A DNA stretch of 64,000 nt from Haemophilus_A paraphrohaemolyticus_A (GTDB lineage Bacteria; Pseudomonadota; Gammaproteobacteria; Enterobacterales; Pasteurellaceae), in assembly GCF_003253115.1 (NCBI RefSeq), contig NZ_QEQF01000004.1, positions 1 to 64,000 of the forward strand, read 5' to 3'. Under the pieces are notes generated by a model. It saw only the letters and a list, made by a program, of their open reading frames with translations, was not told the DNA's origin and searched no databases. The position numbers and the translations under genes are program-made. Below, in pieces: positions 41,575-51,104 of the stretch; the stretch's first letter is position 1; each line of letters begins with the position of its first letter.

Positions 41575-43473
41575 ATGTTTCCAGAATTTGGCTATTTTGC
41601 CCTGATTTTTGCTCTTATTGCCTCGATAACCCAAGTAGGGTTATCGCTTTGGGGTGAGCTGAGAAGAGCCCGATATTTTTTATCGCTAAACCCTTTTCTC
41701 TCGCTATTACAAGCGGTCGGAACGGGCATTTCTTTTGCAAGCCTTGCTTATGCGTTTTTAACCGATGACTTCTCGGTGATTTATGTTGCTCAACACTCCA
41801 ATAGCCAATTACCCGATTTTTTTAAATTCGCTGCCACTTGGGGCGGGCACGAAGGTTCAATGCTCTTTTGGCTTACCGCACTCACGCTCTGGACGACGGT
41901 CTTTTGCCTTTTTTCTCGTAAAATCGACCGCTTGTTTGCCAACCGCACGCTAGCGATGATTTCGCTTGTTGCAATGGGCTTTATGCTCTTTATCTTGCTG
42001 GTTTCCAACCCCTTCGAGCGCGGTTTTCCACCTCCTCCAGAAGGCCGTGATCTCAATCCAATGCTGCAAGATGTTGGCTTAATTTTCCATCCGCCCCTGC
42101 TCTATTTAGGCTATGTCGGCTTTGCAGTGAGCTTTGCGATGATTGTGGCAAGCCTACTTTCTGACAAAATGGATGCTGCCGTAGCTCGTTGGATTCGCCC
42201 TTGGACGATGATTTCGTGGGGCTTTCTCACCGCAGGGATTATCCTCGGGGCTTGGTGGGCGTATTACGAGCTCGGCTGGGGAGGCTGGTGGTTTTGGGAT
42301 CCAGTTGAAAATGCCTCATTGATGCCGTGGCTTCTAGGCACTGCGTTAGTGCATTCGTTAATCGCCAGCGAACAACGTGGCGTGTTTAATTATTGGACGA
42401 TTTTGCTCGCCATCTTCGCCTTCGCCTTAAGCTTGCTCGGCACATTTATCGTTCGCTCAGGTGTACTGACTTCTGTGCACGCCTTTGCGGTCGATCCTGA
42501 TCGTGGCATTGCGTTATTGCTCTTATTCTTTAGCTTGAGTTTTATCGCACTCGCTCTTTTCGCTTGCAAGACACAATTCTGGCAAGGCGAAGTACGCTTT
42601 ACGTTTTTTTCTAAAGAAACCGCATTCTTATTGCTCAATGGTTTATTTGCTGTAGCAACTTCGGTTGTGTTGCTCGGCACTTTTTATCCGCTTGTGTTTA
42701 CGATGATGCAATGGGGCAGTATTTCCGTTGGTGCACCTTATTTCAACACTATTTTCACCCCACTCGCGTTGCTGGTAATGTGTGCGATGGGCGTAGCAGT
42801 GGTACTTCGCTGGAAAAATGTACCTCTTAAACAAGCTAAATTGCAACTCTGGCTTCTGCCCGTAGCAGTGTTGCTTGCCCTTGGTTTGATTTATCACACC
42901 GTGAGTCAAACGCATCTGTTCAAAATTGAGCCGTTGCCTGTGGTCTTTGTTAGCCTTGCATTCTGGATTATTTTGACCCATCTGCCTTATTTGCGTTTTA
43001 TGTGGAAAATCCGCCCGCTTGCAATGCGTTTGGCACATATCGGCTTTGCGATTTGTGTGATTGGCGCGATGATGAATAGCTACTATGGCGATGAAATCGG
43101 TGTGCGATTAAAACCGACTGAAACTGCCAATATCGCCGATTTTGAATTTAAATATGAAGAGTATCGCGATGCCATTGGTGCCAACTACACCGCTGAACAA
43201 GCTGTTTTTTCCATCAGTAAAGCCGGCAAAACGCTCGCCCAAATCATCCCAGAACGACGTTATTACGACATCCGCACCATGACAATGGCAGAAGTCGGCT
43301 TATACCACCACGGTTTGCACGATCTCTACATTGTAATGGGTGACAAATTTGGCAATCTCGAATACGCCTTCCGCCTACATTATAAACCTTACGTCAGAGC
43401 TTTATGGCTTGGTGGGGTTATTATGGTGCTGGCTTCACTGATGGCATTGGTGGGGTATCGGCAGCGTCGATAA
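41575..43473 (+). CDS. nrfE: Cytochrome c haem lyase subunit, CcmF/NrfE family
   Basis: This 632-residue inner-membrane protein presents and ligates haem to apocytochrome c. About 13-15 membrane segments are visible. The tryptophan-rich haem-handling motif is WGGWWFWDPVENASLMPWL, and conserved periplasmic histidines occur in WGGHEGS and FHPPLLYLGY. Length fits CcmF (about 650) better than E. coli NrfE (552). However ccmABCDE are not next to it, and the window's main c-type cytochromes are NrfA and NrfB. I therefore label it nrfE with ccmF as the alternative. It starts a four-gene block through nrfG. Confidence 0.88.
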   Translation: MFPEFGYFALIFALIASITQVGLSLWGELRRARYFLSLNPFLSLLQAVGTGISFASLAYAFLTDDFSVIYVAQHSNSQLPDFFKFAATWGGHEGSMLFWLTALTLWTTVFCLFSRKIDRLFANRTLAMISLVAMGFMLFILLVSNPFERGFPPPPEGRDLNPMLQDVGLIFHPPLLYLGYVGFAVSFAMIVASLLSDKMDAAVARWIRPWTMISWGFLTAGIILGAWWAYYELGWGGWWFWDPVENASLMPWLLGTALVHSLIASEQRGVFNYWTILLAIFAFALSLLGTFIVRSGVLTSVHAFAVDPDRGIALLLLFFSLSFIALALFACKTQFWQGEVRFTFFSKETAFLLLNGLFAVATSVVLLGTFYPLVFTMMQWGSISVGAPYFNTIFTPLALLVMCAMGVAVVLRWKNVPLKQAKLQLWLLPVAVLLALGLIYHTVSQTHLFKIEPLPVVFVSLAFWIILTHLPYLRFMWKIRPLAMRLAHIGFAICVIGAMMNSYYGDEIGVRLKPTETANIADFEFKYEEYRDAIGANYTAEQAVFSISKAGKTLAQIIPERRYYDIRTMTMAEVGLYHHGLHDLYIVMGDKFGNLEYAFRLHYKPYVRALWLGGVIMVLASLMALVGYRQRR

Positions 43474-43500
43474 TCCTAGGGCGTAAGCCATAGGAGATTA
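43471..43500. repeat. Imperfect palindrome after haem lyase gene
   Basis: CCTAGGGCGTAAGCCATAGG forms a hairpin with one mismatch and overlaps the end of the haem lyase gene. It resembles the CCTAGGGC palindrome at 22197. No T-tract follows. Confidence 0.4.
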
Positions 43501-43517
43501 CCGAAAAAGGAAAAATA

Positions 43518-44051
43518 ATGAAAAAACTCCTCCTCTTCATTCCCCTCGCTATTCTTATGGCGGTGGTGGCATTTTTAACCGTTCCGCTGTTGAACAAAGA
43601 TGCACTTTCTCCAACAGAAGATTGGCAGGATAAACCGATCCCCGAATTTGTGGGCAAAAATCTACTTGATCCGCACGCACGTTTAACCAACAACAGCTTG
43701 CCACAAGAGCCCTATATTTTGAATGTTTGGGCGAGTTGGTGTACCTGGTGCATTAAAGAGTTTCCGATCTTATTGAAATTGAAAGCTCAAGGCGTGCCGA
43801 TTGTGGGTTTAACTTATTCCGATCAACCTGCCGATGCTCGCGAAGCCTTGGGGCGTTGGGGAAATCCATTTGCGTTGGTGATTGATGATTATGAGCGTGG
43901 TTTTTTAATTCAAACCTTGAAGGTCTCTTCCGCCCCGTCAAGCTACTTGGTGGATAAACACGGCATCGTTCGCTACCAACAAAAAGGCTATAATCCTGAT
44001 TTTGAAAAAGATTTCCTGCCACGATTAGATGCATTAAGAAACGAAAAATAA
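43518..44051 (+). CDS. dsbE: DsbE/CcmG-family thiol:disulphide interchange protein
   Basis: The 177-residue protein has one N-terminal membrane anchor (residues 4-25) and a periplasmic thioredoxin-like domain with the redox motif WASWCTWCIKEFP. The motif WCTWC differs from the usual WCPTC, and SSAPSSYLVD gives the cis-proline loop. It keeps CXXC haem-binding cysteines of apocytochromes reduced. It lies 44 bases after the haem lyase gene and 23 before nrfF. Confidence 0.9.
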   Translation: MKKLLLFIPLAILMAVVAFLTVPLLNKDALSPTEDWQDKPIPEFVGKNLLDPHARLTNNSLPQEPYILNVWASWCTWCIKEFPILLKLKAQGVPIVGLTYSDQPADAREALGRWGNPFALVIDDYERGFLIQTLKVSSAPSSYLVDKHGIVRYQQKGYNPDFEKDFLPRLDALRNEK

Positions 44052-44074
44052 GAGCATAGGAATATAGGAATAGA

Positions 44075-44488
44075 ATGAAGTTTTTGCAAAAGATTATCCT
44101 TTTTTTACCGCTTGTCTTTGCCATTTTTAGCAATATGGCCAAGGCGGAAATGGTCGATACCTTCCAATTTCACAACGATGCGGATCGCATACGTGCAATG
44201 AGTTTGGCGAAATCTTTGCGTTGTCCGCAATGCCAGAATCAAAATTTGCTGGAGTCAAATGCCACTACCGCTTACAAACTTCGTATTGAAGTATATGAAA
44301 TGGTCAATGAAGGCAAATCGGATCAGGAAATTGTCGAAATTATGACCCAGCGTTTCGGTAATTTTGTAAACTACAAACCGCCTGTGAATGAGCAAACTTG
44401 GCTGCTTTGGGGGATGCCTGTTGGATTGTTACTTTTGGTTTTGAGCGCAATTGTATGGCGAACTAGTTCAAAAAGAGCGGGAAAATAG
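44075..44488 (+). CDS. nrfF: Cytochrome c maturation protein, CcmH/NrfF family
   Basis: The 137-residue protein has a signal peptide ending MAKA, a periplasmic three-helix domain with the redox motif LRCPQCQNQNLLESN, and a C-terminal membrane anchor (about 108-128). It relays reductant to the CXXC or CXXCK cysteines and works with NrfE and NrfG. Its stop is adjacent to the nrfG start. Confidence 0.92.
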   Translation: MKFLQKIILFLPLVFAIFSNMAKAEMVDTFQFHNDADRIRAMSLAKSLRCPQCQNQNLLESNATTAYKLRIEVYEMVNEGKSDQEIVEIMTQRFGNFVNYKPPVNEQTWLLWGMPVGLLLLVLSAIVWRTSSKRAGK

Positions 44489-45232
44489 ATGAAAACACGT
44501 GAGCAGCTTAATTTAGAAAACTATCAACAAGCGGTCAAATTCGCAGGCAATTTTGCCGAACCGTTTAAACAAGAATATTTGGCGGAGGCAGAAAGCCGTT
44601 ATCAATTTGATCAAAATACAACAGAACCTTGGCAAAATAAAAGGAAATTTTCACCGCTTGTTGCAAGTTTGGTTGTGCTTTTAATTACCGTCTTCAGTAG
44701 CTTATTTTATTGGCAGTCGGGGCGTTATTCCTTGGTGCAAAAAGGTGAGCAAATGCATCAAGCCTTCCAAGTAAAATTAGAGATGGAAGATAAAACCCAA
44801 AAAAATGATCGCTATATTGAGAGTTTGCAAAACCGCTTGCGCGAGAACCCGAACGATGGCGATTTGTGGTATGAATTGGGGCAGGCTTATGCGTTAAATA
44901 ATGAGTTTAGTTCAGCATTGATCAGCTATCAAAATGCACAGGTGGTATTAGGCGAAAAAGCGGCGATTTTAGGGGCAATGGCAACCGCAGATTATTACGA
45001 TAAAGGGCAAAAACTGTCAGAGCAGGCAAATGCGTGGTTAGCTAAAGCCTTAGCATTAGACTCAAAAGAGAGTTCCAGCTTGTTACTACTGGCTTCTGAT
45101 GCCTTTTTGCATAATGATTATGAGCAAGCAATTGGTTATTGGCGACGTGTGTTAGATGGCGATAATGATGCCATTAACCGCCGTGCAATTATTCAAAGTA
45201 TTGAAATGGCGAAGCAGATGAGGAAAAAATAA
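44489..45232 (+). CDS. nrfG: TPR-containing cytochrome c maturation protein, NrfG/CcmI-like
   Basis: The 247-residue protein has a short N-terminal region, one membrane segment at about residues 57-75 and a periplasmic part with TPR-like repeats (for example GDLWYELGQAYALNNEFSSALISYQNA). It probably holds the apocytochrome C-terminus for haem attachment. It immediately follows nrfF and closes the block. An uptake-signal core lies at its start (near 44524). E. coli NrfG is shorter (198), so CcmI is an alternative name. Confidence 0.85.
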   Translation: MKTREQLNLENYQQAVKFAGNFAEPFKQEYLAEAESRYQFDQNTTEPWQNKRKFSPLVASLVVLLITVFSSLFYWQSGRYSLVQKGEQMHQAFQVKLEMEDKTQKNDRYIESLQNRLRENPNDGDLWYELGQAYALNNEFSSALISYQNAQVVLGEKAAILGAMATADYYDKGQKLSEQANAWLAKALALDSKESSSLLLLASDAFLHNDYEQAIGYWRRVLDGDNDAINRRAIIQSIEMAKQMRKK

Positions 45233-45380
45233 CCTCTCCCTCTGAAAAAAATTTCTAGATAGAACTTTTTCTGCTTCTCTTACCAAGGGAAAGAGGAAAT
45301 TTTCCACAAACTATTTAAATTCAAGTAGAATAAACCCCTTTTATTTTAACAGACACAACAGATAAAAATTTGGAGAGATT

Positions 45381-47216
45381 ATGCCTAAACTACGTTCAGC
45401 GACCAGTACACAAGGTCGTAATATGGCGGGTGCACGTGCATTATGGCGTGCAACAGGAATGAAAGAAAATGACTTCGGCAAACCAATTATTGCCGTGGTA
45501 AATTCATTTACTCAGTTCGTACCAGGTCACGTACATTTAAAAGATATGGGGCAGTTGGTTGCCGCTGAAATTGAAAAAGCAGGCGGAGTTGCAAAAGAAT
45601 TTAACACTATTGCGGTAGATGATGGTATCGCGATGGGACACGGTGGTATGCTTTATTCGCTTCCAAGCCGTGATTTAATTGCAGATTCAGTGGAATATAT
45701 GGTGAACGCACACTGTGCGGATGCGATGGTCTGTATTTCCAACTGTGACAAAATTACCCCAGGGATGTTGATGGCGGCAATGCGTTTGAACATTCCAACC
45801 ATCTTCGTGTCAGGTGGCCCAATGGAAGCGGGTAAAACCAAGCTTTCTGATCAATTAATTCGATTAGATTTAGTAGATGCAATGATCGAAGCAGCCGATC
45901 CAAATGTTTCAGATGAACGTATTGATGCGATTGAGCGTTCTGCTTGTCCAACTTGTGGTTCTTGCTCGGGTATGTTTACCGCAAACTCAATGAACTGCTT
46001 AACAGAAGCATTAGGTTTAAGCTTACCAGGTAATGGCTCAATGCTTGCTACCCATGCAGACCGTAAAGAGTTGTTCTTAAAAGCGGGGCGTCAAATCGTT
46101 GAATTATGCAAACGCTACTACGAACAAGACGACGAAAGCGTATTGCCACGTTCAATCGGTACTTTTGATGCTTTTGAAAATGCGATGAGCTTAGACATCG
46201 CAATGGGCGGTTCAAGTAACACCGTGTTACACTTACTCGCCGCCGCACAAGAAGCAGGCGTGGACTTCAAAATGGAAGACATTGACCGCTTATCTCGCAA
46301 AGTACCTTGCTTGAGTAAAATCGCACCTAATACCAACAAATACCATATGGAAGATGTTCACCGTGCCGGCGGTATTATGGGCTTATTAGGCGAATTAGAC
46401 CGTGCGGGCTTAATCCACAAAAATACCCACACTGTATTAGGCTTAACCATGGGCGATCAGCTTGACCAATACGACATTATCCGCAACCAAGACGAAGAGT
46501 TACATAAATTCTTCCGTGCAGGTCCTGCGGGCATTCGCACCACTCAAGCATTCTCACAAGATTGCCGTTGGGACACGGTAGATAACGACCGCGTAAACGG
46601 TTGTATCCGCAACAAAGAAAACGCGATTTCACAAGAAGGCGGCTTGGCGGTGTTATTTGGTAATATCGCAGAAGACGGCTGTATCGTAAAAACTGCAGGC
46701 GTAGATGAATCGATCTGGAAATTCACTGGTAAAGCAATTGTATTTGAAAGCCAAGAAGATGCTGTTGCAGGTATTTTAGGTGGTAAAGTGAAAGAAGGTC
46801 ATGTGGTGATCATCCGTTACGAAGGCCCGAAAGGCGGACCAGGTATGCAAGAGATGCTTTACCCAACCAGCTACTTAAAATCGATGGGCTTAGGTAAAAA
46901 ATGTGCACTTTTAACAGATGGACGTTTCTCTGGCGGCACATCGGGTTTATCTATCGGACACGCCTCGCCAGAAGCCGCTTCAGGTGGTGCAATCGGTTTA
47001 GTACGTGATGGCGATATTATCAACATCGACATTCCAAACCGTGCCATCAATCTTGCAGTAAGCGATGAAGAACTTGACACACGCCGTGCTGAGCAAGATC
47101 AAAAAGGCTGGCAGCCTGCAAACCGCCAACGTGAAGTCTCTTTTGCTCTAAAAGTTTACGGACATTTCGCCACTTCAGCCGATAAAGGTGCGGTACGTGA
47201 TAAAACGAAAATTTAA
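45381..47216 (+). CDS. ilvD: Dihydroxy-acid dehydratase
   Basis: IlvD dehydrates dihydroxy-acids to the keto-acid precursors of valine and isoleucine. The 611-residue protein has the iron-sulphur cysteine motifs CISNCDKITPGM and CPTCGSCSGMFTANSMNCL, and LTDGRFSGGTSG near the C-terminus. GGAGAG precedes the ATG. The 148-base gap after nrfG has an imperfect CCTCTCCCT/AGGGAAAGAGG pairing but no leader peptide that I can see. A terminator follows. ilvGM lie 5.4 kb away on the other strand, so the enterobacterial ilvGMEDA order is broken up. Confidence 0.97.
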   Translation: MPKLRSATSTQGRNMAGARALWRATGMKENDFGKPIIAVVNSFTQFVPGHVHLKDMGQLVAAEIEKAGGVAKEFNTIAVDDGIAMGHGGMLYSLPSRDLIADSVEYMVNAHCADAMVCISNCDKITPGMLMAAMRLNIPTIFVSGGPMEAGKTKLSDQLIRLDLVDAMIEAADPNVSDERIDAIERSACPTCGSCSGMFTANSMNCLTEALGLSLPGNGSMLATHADRKELFLKAGRQIVELCKRYYEQDDESVLPRSIGTFDAFENAMSLDIAMGGSSNTVLHLLAAAQEAGVDFKMEDIDRLSRKVPCLSKIAPNTNKYHMEDVHRAGGIMGLLGELDRAGLIHKNTHTVLGLTMGDQLDQYDIIRNQDEELHKFFRAGPAGIRTTQAFSQDCRWDTVDNDRVNGCIRNKENAISQEGGLAVLFGNIAEDGCIVKTAGVDESIWKFTGKAIVFESQEDAVAGILGGKVKEGHVVIIRYEGPKGGPGMQEMLYPTSYLKSMGLGKKCALLTDGRFSGGTSGLSIGHASPEAASGGAIGLVRDGDIINIDIPNRAINLAVSDEELDTRRAEQDQKGWQPANRQREVSFALKVYGHFATSADKGAVRDKTKI

Positions 47217-47228
47217 TTAAGCTAACCG

Positions 47229-47260
47229 AAAGGCTGATGGGAAATCTGTCAGCCTTTTTT
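47229..47260 (+). terminator. ilvD terminator
   Basis: AAAGGCTGA and TCAGCCTTT form a 9-bp stem with an 11-base loop, extending into six T residues, 13 bases after the ilvD stop. Confidence 0.88.
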
Positions 47261-47261
47261 A

Positions 47262-47290
47262 GTAGGCTGTGTGAATGCAATTCACTCACC
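47262..47290. repeat. Third GTAGG/GTGAA-TTCAC palindrome
   Basis: GTAGGCTGTGTGAATGCAATTCACTCACC contains GTGAAT-GCA-ATTCAC and resembles the elements at 5488 and 18695, although it lacks their adjoining uptake-signal core. A related GTGTGTGAG follows about 20 bases later. Confidence 0.4.
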
Positions 47291-47345
47291 TTTTTTTACC
47301 ACTTGTGTGTGAGCCGATGGTTCATATACTTTACTGTGAGGAATT

Positions 47346-47909
47346 ATGGATATTTTAGATTTACTTCATCATCGTCGTTCAAGTAAACAATTTGGCAATA
47401 TTGCACCTAATACAGAACAGCTTGATGCGATTTTAAAAGCAGCTTTACGAGCACCAGATCATGGGCGAATGAAACCTTATCATTTTGTGGTAATTGAGAA
47501 AAGCGGAATGCAAAAATTTCATGAATGCTTAAAATCAGCAGCTATTGAATTTGAAATGGATGAAAAAAATGCTGCCAAAGCCGATAAATTGGCAAATCAA
47601 GCTCCAATGGTCATTGGCGTGGTGGCTAAATTAGATCACGAATCAGTGAAAGTGCCCATTTGGGAGCAAATTGTTTGTGCGGGTTGCGCCACTTATGCGA
47701 TGCAATTAGCAGCAAACGCTCAAGGTTTTGATACTGTTTGGATTACGAAAAAATGGGTGGAAAGCACAGCCATTCGCGAAGCATTTGGTTGTGCGGAAAC
47801 GGATAAAGTGATTGGCTTGTTAATGATCGGTTCACCGAAAGATGGCGAAGAAATTGCTTCCGCTCGCGATGCAGAAGATCCAACTGATTTTGTGCACTTT
47901 ATCCGCTAA
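47346..47909 (+). CDS. NAD(P)H nitroreductase family protein (YdjA-like)
   Basis: The 187-residue flavoprotein matches the small YdjA-type nitroreductases. The FMN-binding HHRRSSKQF is at the start, APDHGRMKPYHFVVI follows, and there is a GC-rich loop ICAGCATYAMQLAAN-like region around residue 110-125. It probably reduces nitroaromatic or quinone compounds as an FMN homodimer; its natural substrate is unknown. GAGGAATT precedes the ATG. It converges with folB. Confidence 0.88.
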   Translation: MDILDLLHHRRSSKQFGNIAPNTEQLDAILKAALRAPDHGRMKPYHFVVIEKSGMQKFHECLKSAAIEFEMDEKNAAKADKLANQAPMVIGVVAKLDHESVKVPIWEQIVCAGCATYAMQLAANAQGFDTVWITKKWVESTAIREAFGCAETDKVIGLLMIGSPKDGEEIASARDAEDPTDFVHFIR

Positions 47910-47923
47910 TAGAGTTGAAAAAG

Positions 47924-48280
47924 TTACTCAAAACCACGCTCAACAATCACTCCGACACTGCTTGCTTGAGCCACGGCTTTAGGCTTGTGTAATTTGATAC
48001 GTAATTTTTGAATGCTGTAAGTTTCTTGCAGTAAATTTGCTACTTGATGAGCAACTGTTTCGACCAGTTTAAAAGGTTTACCTTCCACGAAATTCAAAAT
48101 ACGCTCTGACACTTCAGCATAATTTAAGCAATATTGAACATCATCGGTTTCCACAGCTTTGCTGAAATCCCAATAGAGTTCAATATCAAACACAAGGCGT
48201 TGTTTGATGGTGTGTTCCCAATCGTAGGCACCGATGGAAGCAAAAGCGGTCAGTTCGTGGATAAAAACTTTATCAAGCAT
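47924..48280 (-). CDS. folB: Dihydroneopterin aldolase
   Basis: FolB cleaves dihydroneopterin to hydroxymethyl-dihydropterin in folate synthesis. The 118-residue protein has the typical start LDKVFIHELTAFASIGAYDWE, with the active-site glutamate, LNYAEVSERI, the ETVAHQVANLL segment and the lysine motif IKLHKPKAV. It is divergent from plsY, with 84 bases between them, an arrangement common in gamma-proteobacteria. Confidence 0.95.
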   Translation of the reverse strand: MLDKVFIHELTAFASIGAYDWEHTIKQRLVFDIELYWDFSKAVETDDVQYCLNYAEVSERILNFVEGKPFKLVETVAHQVANLLQETYSIQKLRIKLHKPKAVAQASSVGVIVERGFE

Positions 48281-48364
48281 TAGATTTTCCTTATCTTATT
48301 CTGCTTTTATTATGCAGATAATGCGGTAAAATAGTGACAATATAACACAAAGACAGGGAAAAAT

Positions 48365-48952
48365 ATGACATTTACCGCGTATTTAATGATTTTCGGGACT
48401 TATCTGCTCGGTTCTATATCAAGTGCGATTATTTTCTGCCAATTAGCAGGCTTGCCTGACCCACGTGAAAATGGCTCGAAAAACCCTGGTGCAACGAATG
48501 TATTGCGTATTGGCGGGCGACTTTCTGCACTTGGCGTGTTGCTGTTTGATGTGTTAAAAGGAATGCTACCTGTTGCCATTGCGTTCCGTTTGGGGTTAGA
48601 ACCAAGCGAAATTGGCTTTATTGCATTAGCCGCTTGCTTAGGACACGTTTTTCCAATTTTCTTCCACTTCCGTGGCGGTAAAGGTGTTGCCACCGCCTTA
48701 GGCACGCTGATTCCTTTTGGTATGGAAATTTCGGAATTAGCTCTTGCAACTTGGCTAATAACCTTTCTTATTTCTCGCTATTCTTCATTAAGTGCTGTCA
48801 TCACCGCCCTTATACTGCCTACTTTTGTTTGGTGGTATAAGCCTGAATTTACTTTTCCTATTGCGCTAGTTTGTTGCTTATTGGTTTATCGTCACCACGA
48901 CAATATTCAACGCTTATGGCGTAGGCAGGAAGATAAAATGAGTTTTAAATGA
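48365..48952 (+). CDS. plsY: Glycerol-3-phosphate acyltransferase PlsY
   Basis: PlsY transfers acyl groups from acyl-phosphate to glycerol-3-phosphate at the inner membrane. The 195-residue protein has five membrane segments. Three conserved loops are present: GSISSAI near the start, ENGSKNPGATNVLR, and GHVFPIFFHFRGGKGVAT. AGGGAAAAAT precedes the ATG. Confidence 0.95.
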   Translation: MTFTAYLMIFGTYLLGSISSAIIFCQLAGLPDPRENGSKNPGATNVLRIGGRLSALGVLLFDVLKGMLPVAIAFRLGLEPSEIGFIALAACLGHVFPIFFHFRGGKGVATALGTLIPFGMEISELALATWLITFLISRYSSLSAVITALILPTFVWWYKPEFTFPIALVCCLLVYRHHDNIQRLWRRQEDKMSFK

Positions 48953-48961
48953 CAAAATAAC

Positions 48962-48985
48962 AAAGCCACCTCTCGGTGGCTTTTT
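48962..48985. terminator. Bidirectional terminator between plsY and leuD
   Basis: AAAGCCACC-TCTC-GGTGGCTTT is followed by T residues on the plus strand and by a T-rich tract on the minus strand. It serves both convergent genes. Confidence 0.9.
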
Positions 48986-48995
48986 AACGTTGTCA

Positions 48996-49598
48996 TTAAC
49001 GCAAAAATGCTGGGATATTTTTCTCGTATTCTGCGATTTTATCTTCGTGCTGAAGGGTTAAACCGATATTGTCTAAGCCTTCGAGCAAGCAGTGGCGACG
49101 GAATTCATCTAGCTCAAAATGGTAAACTTTATCGCCAGTGGTCACAGTCATTGCCTCTAAATCTACATCAATTTGCTTGCCTTCATTTGCCCATACCCAT
49201 TGGAAAATCTCTTCCACCTCTTCTTCGCTTAAGCGAATCGGTAGCATATGATTATTCAAGCTATTATTGTAGAAAATATCTGCAAAACTTGGTGCGATCA
49301 TTACTTTAAAACCGTAATCTGCTAACGCCCAAGGTGCGTGCTCACGTGATGAACCACAACCTAAATTTTTACGTGCAAGTAAGATTTTTGCACCTTGATA
49401 TTGCGGATAGTTCAACACAAAATCTGGATTTGGCTTTGTACCTTCTGCATCTAAATAACGCCATTCGTGGAAAAGGTGTTTACCAAAGCCCACGCGGGTA
49501 ATGGCTTGTAAGAATTGTTTTGGGATGATTGCATCGGTATCCACATTTGCTGCATCAAGAGGCACGACTAAGCCTGAAAGTTGTTTAAAACCTGCCAT
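48996..49598 (-). CDS. leuD: 3-isopropylmalate dehydratase, small subunit
   Basis: LeuD is the swivelling subunit of isopropylmalate isomerase in leucine synthesis. The 200-residue protein has VDTDAIIPKQFL, NLGCGSSREHAPWAL and the C-terminal half typical of the family. It lies 13 bases downstream of leuC and ends at a shared terminator. leuA and leuB are not in the window. Confidence 0.97.
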   Translation of the reverse strand: MAGFKQLSGLVVPLDAANVDTDAIIPKQFLQAITRVGFGKHLFHEWRYLDAEGTKPNPDFVLNYPQYQGAKILLARKNLGCGSSREHAPWALADYGFKVMIAPSFADIFYNNSLNNHMLPIRLSEEEVEEIFQWVWANEGKQIDVDLEAMTVTTGDKVYHFELDEFRRHCLLEGLDNIGLTLQHEDKIAEYEKNIPAFLR

Positions 49599-49611
49599 TA
49601 TTTTATCCTTA

Positions 49612-51021
49612 TTAATTTAATGCCACTTGGCGAATATCTACAAATTTACCGAACATTGCCGCGGCAGCTGCCATTGCTGGGCTCACTAAGTGCGTGCGAC
49701 CATTACGACCTTGACGACCTTCGAAGTTACGGTTAGAGGTTGAAGCACAGCGTTCCCACTCACCTAAGCGGTCATCATTCATCCCTAAGCACATTGAGCA
49801 ACCTGGGTTACGCCATTCTGCACCTGCTTCGATGAAAATTTTATCTAAGCCCTCTTTTTCTGCTTGCTCTTTCACTAATCCTGAACCTGGCACAACAAGC
49901 ACTCGTTTGACGTTATCCGCTTTTTTGCGCCCTTTCATCACGGCTGCCGCTGCACGCAAATCTTCGATACGAGAGTTGGTGCAAGAGCCGATAAACACTT
50001 GATCGACAGGGATTTCTTTCAAATCAGTATTCGGCTCAAGCCCAATATAGGCTAGCGCTTTTTCTGCAGAGGCTTTAGTGACAGGATCTGCCATCTCTTC
50101 AGGATTTGGCACAACCTGGTCGATACCAATTACTTGACCAGGGTTTGTCCCCCAAGTTACTTGTGGAGCGATGTCTTTTGCTTCTAACACTACAACGGTA
50201 TCAAACTCTGCATCATCGTCTGATTTCAATGTTTTCCAGTATTCCACAGCATCATCCCAATCTTTGCCTTGTGGTGCGTGTGGACGATCTTTTAAGTATG
50301 CGAACGTGGTCTCATCTGGCGCGATTAAGCCCGCTTTTGCTCCTAATTCAATCGCCATATTACATACTGTCATACGACCTTCCATTGAAAGATCGCGAAT
50401 TGCTTCCCCGCAAAATTCAACAACGTGCCCTGTACCGCCCGCCATCGTGGTTTTACCGATAATCGCAAGCACAATATCTTTCGCGGTAATGCCTGGATTT
50501 ACCTTACCACGGACTTCAATTTTCATACTTTTCGCACGAGCTTGTTTTAAGGTTTGTGTGGCTAACACGTGTTCTACTTCTGATGTACCGATACCAAATG
50601 CCAGCGCCCCAAATGCCCCGTGAGTCGCAGTGTGAGAGTCGCCACATACAATCGTCATTCCTGGAAGCGTCAAGCCTTGCTCTGGCCCCATTACGTGCAC
50701 GATGCCTTGCTCTTTGGTGCTCATATCGAACAATTGAATGCCCGTTGCTTTCGTGTTTTTAGCCAGTTCTAAAACTTGGATTTTTGCCTGACCTTCAAGT
50801 TTGTTTACATCACGCACTTGAGTAGAAATACTGTGATCCATCGTCCCGAAGGTTTTACCTACTTGGCGAACCTGACGACCTGCAACGCGTAAGCCATCAA
50901 ATGCCTGCGGACTAGTTACTTCGTGAATAAGATGACGGTTGATATAAAGAATCGGCGTTTCGCCTTCGGCTTCATAAACGACGTGTGCATCGAAAAGTTT
51001 TTCGTATAGTGTCTTTGCCAT
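49612..51021 (-). CDS. leuC: 3-isopropylmalate dehydratase, large subunit
   Basis: LeuC carries the [4Fe-4S] cluster of isopropylmalate isomerase. I start at ATG 51021 (MAKTLYEKLFDAH), 469 residues; a TTG at 51033 would add four residues and coincides with the ribosome binding site region. Cluster cysteines appear in GSCTNSR and NPGCSMCLGMN, and CGDSHTATHGAFGALAFGIG is present. A promoter with good spacing lies about 85 bases upstream, and a terminator-like hairpin lies in the leader. Confidence 0.97.
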   Translation of the reverse strand: MAKTLYEKLFDAHVVYEAEGETPILYINRHLIHEVTSPQAFDGLRVAGRQVRQVGKTFGTMDHSISTQVRDVNKLEGQAKIQVLELAKNTKATGIQLFDMSTKEQGIVHVMGPEQGLTLPGMTIVCGDSHTATHGAFGALAFGIGTSEVEHVLATQTLKQARAKSMKIEVRGKVNPGITAKDIVLAIIGKTTMAGGTGHVVEFCGEAIRDLSMEGRMTVCNMAIELGAKAGLIAPDETTFAYLKDRPHAPQGKDWDDAVEYWKTLKSDDDAEFDTVVVLEAKDIAPQVTWGTNPGQVIGIDQVVPNPEEMADPVTKASAEKALAYIGLEPNTDLKEIPVDQVFIGSCTNSRIEDLRAAAAVMKGRKKADNVKRVLVVPGSGLVKEQAEKEGLDKIFIEAGAEWRNPGCSMCLGMNDDRLGEWERCASTSNRNFEGRQGRNGRTHLVSPAMAAAAAMFGKFVDIRQVALN

Positions 51022-51043
51022 AATAAATTCCAACTCAAAATAA

Positions 51044-51060
51044 AATCGCAGAGAGCGATT
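51044..51060 (-). promoter_or_regulatory. Terminator-like hairpin in leuC leader
   Basis: On the minus strand AATCGC-TCTCT-GCGATT is followed by TTATTTT, between the predicted promoter and the leuC start. No leucine-rich leader peptide is visible, so classical attenuation is not supported. It may still lower read-through. Confidence 0.4.
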
Positions 51061-51104
51061 GCAAAAAATTCGGCTTTTTCAACCGTTTGTCTTAAAACGC
51101 TTTA

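Noticed and set aside
45233..45380. Attenuator with leader peptide before ilvD
   Set aside because: Only an imperfect long-loop inverted repeat is present; no run of isoleucine, valine or leucine codons in a short ORF.
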